Both the position numbers and the translations under genes were made by a program. A model generated the notes under the pieces. It made no database searches. It saw only the letters and a list, made by a program, of their open reading frames with translations, and was not told the DNA's origin. From assembly GCA_032622095.1 (NCBI GenBank), contig CP136067.1:81184705-81248704 (forward strand): a DNA stretch of 64,000 bases. Direction: 5' to 3'. The DNA comes from Siphonodentalium dalli (lineage: Eukaryota > Mollusca > Scaphopoda > Gadilida > Siphonodentaliidae). This document shows, one piece after another, positions 62,733-64,000 of this stretch. Position 1 is the stretch's first letter. Each line of letters starts with the position of its first letter.

Positions 62733-64000
62733 TAGCTCAACGTTTCTTTGTAAAGTTTGAGCTATTACCATGGCTTTGTCGTCCGTGTGTGCGTGTGTGC
62801 GTAAGGCGTCGACAATACAGGCTACAGGTCGTACCTTTGATCGGATCATTATGAAATTTGTCATAGCTGTTGACATCAACATTTGTACCGGAATGATTTA
62901 TTTTGGGGTCATTCGGAAAAAAATATGGCCGCCAGCGGCCATCTTAGATTTCAAAATTCAACCCATTAGCACGGGCTACTGGCCGTACTGTTCGTCTGAT
63001 CATCATGAAATTTGTCATGGATGTTAATATTGACATGTAGATGGGAACGAGTATTTTTGGGGTCATTCGGCCAAAAAACATGGCCGCCAGCTTGGATTTT
63101 ACTCTTTGTATGACTAAATCCTTTAGCACGGGCTACAGGCCGTACCTTTAGTCTGATCATCATGAAATTTGTCATGGCTGTTGAAATTGGAATGTAGATG
63201 GGAACGAGTCATTTTGAGGTCATTCGGACAAAAAACATGGCCGCAAGTGGCCATCTTTGTTTTCAAAATTCAATCCATTAGCACGGGCCACAGGTCGCAT
63301 TGTTCGTCTGATCATCATGAAATTTGTCATGGATTTTAATATTGACATGTAGATGGGAACGAGTAATTTTGTGGTCATTCGGCCCAAAAACATGGCCGCC
63401 AGCAGCCATCTTGGATTTTACTCTTTGTATGACTAAATCCTTTAGCACGGGCTACAGGTCGTACCTTTAGTCTGATCATCATACAATTTGTCATGGATGT
63501 TAAGAATGACATGTAGATTGGAACAAGTCATTTTGGGGTCATTCGGCCAAAAAACATGGCCGTCAGCAGCCGTCTTGGATTATACTCTGTGTATGACTAA
63601 ATCCTTTAGGACAGGCTACAGGTCGTACCTTTAGTCTGATCATCATAAAATTTGTCATGGCTTTTGAAATTGGAATGTAAATGGGAACGAGTCATTTTGG
63701 GGTCATTCGGGCAAAAAACATGGCCGCCAGTGGCCATCTTTGATTTCAAAATTCAATCCATTAGCACGGGCCACAGGTCGTACTGTTTATCTGATCATCA
63801 TGAAATTTGTCATGGATGTTAATATTGACATGTAGATGGGAAACGAGTCATTTTGGGGTCATTCGGCCCAAAAACATGGCCGCCAGCAGCCATCTTGAAA
63901 ATTTTACTCTTTGTATGACTAAATCCTTTAGCACGGGCCACAGGTCGTACATTTAGTCTGGTCATCATAAAATTTGTCAAGGATGTTAACAATGACATGT
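62733..64000 (+). repeat. Tandem-array element R, copy 3 (5' part, runs off window)
   Basis: Starts TTTTTAGCTCAACGTTTCTT + TGTAAAGTTTGAGCTATTACC like copy 1. At least seven units of about 157-160 bp then follow, with TGTAGATGGGAACGAG at about 63035, 63193, 63350, 63512, 63675 and 63830. Two alternating unit types exist, ending CTTGGATTTTACTCTTTG or TTTCAAAATTCAATCCATT, so the higher-order period is about 315 bp. It continues past the window end. Confidence 0.9.

Overview
The window looks like AT-rich, intron-rich, repeat-dense DNA from a metazoan, probably a marine invertebrate. The evidence is two split genes with GT-AG introns and animal-type products, frequent words such as TACATGTA and TAGGCCTA, and a mixed load of hAT-like elements, MITEs, a Helitron, LINE fragments and a Penelope-like element. 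I cannot name the species.

Two host genes can be supported, both on the + strand. (1) The 3' part of a short-chain dehydrogenase/reductase gene (SDR9C type, BDH1/retinol-dehydrogenase-like) occupies 3783-24212. Four exons with matching phases carry the NNA motif, the catalytic Ser and the YxxxK motif, and run to the stop codon; the 5' exons with the cofactor-binding loop lie upstream of the window. (2) A gene for an Hv1-like voltage-sensor protein occupies 43355-61328. Five well-supported exons encode a short N-terminus, S1, a very long His-rich S1-S2 loop, S2, S3 and S4. A sixth exon is a tentative C-terminus. A TATA/Inr-like promoter precedes the ATG. Key voltage-sensor residues are a mixture of conserved and substituted, and the first S4 arginine is absent.

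Most of the rest is nested mobile DNA. The 9.9-kb SDR intron (10952-20821) holds a hAT-like element (12467-13316, exact 8-bp TSD). It also holds a second, 5.6-kb hAT-like element (14385-20027, exact 8-bp TSD), which contains a Penelope-like retroelement (RT plus GIY-YIG, with a decayed hammerhead-like motif 3') and a third hAT-like element (18439-19484, exact 8-bp TSD). At 4635-7215 a TIR element is split inside its right TIR by a TA-flanked composite built from two copies of an ACCGCGGTAT-rich MITE. At 8046-10362 there is a 1.1-kb tandem duplication.

Between the two genes (24.2-43.3 kb) no convincing gene is seen. The stretch is filled by tandem-array elements of about 160 bp period, at least three families of nearly perfect hairpin MITEs (nine copies of one family, eight of them within 29.3-36.5 kb), local segmental duplications, a poly-C tract, a GAT/ATC microsatellite, a small hAT-like MITE and a Helitron. 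The Hv1-like gene's introns also carry TIR elements, LINE 3' fragments, a C-terminal fragment of histone H2A, a G-rich minisatellite and, most unusually, a tandem array that repeats the end of the S1 exon together with its splice donor. The same array element of about 160 bp period seen at 24.7 kb returns at 59.9-61.1 kb and from 62.7 kb to the window end.
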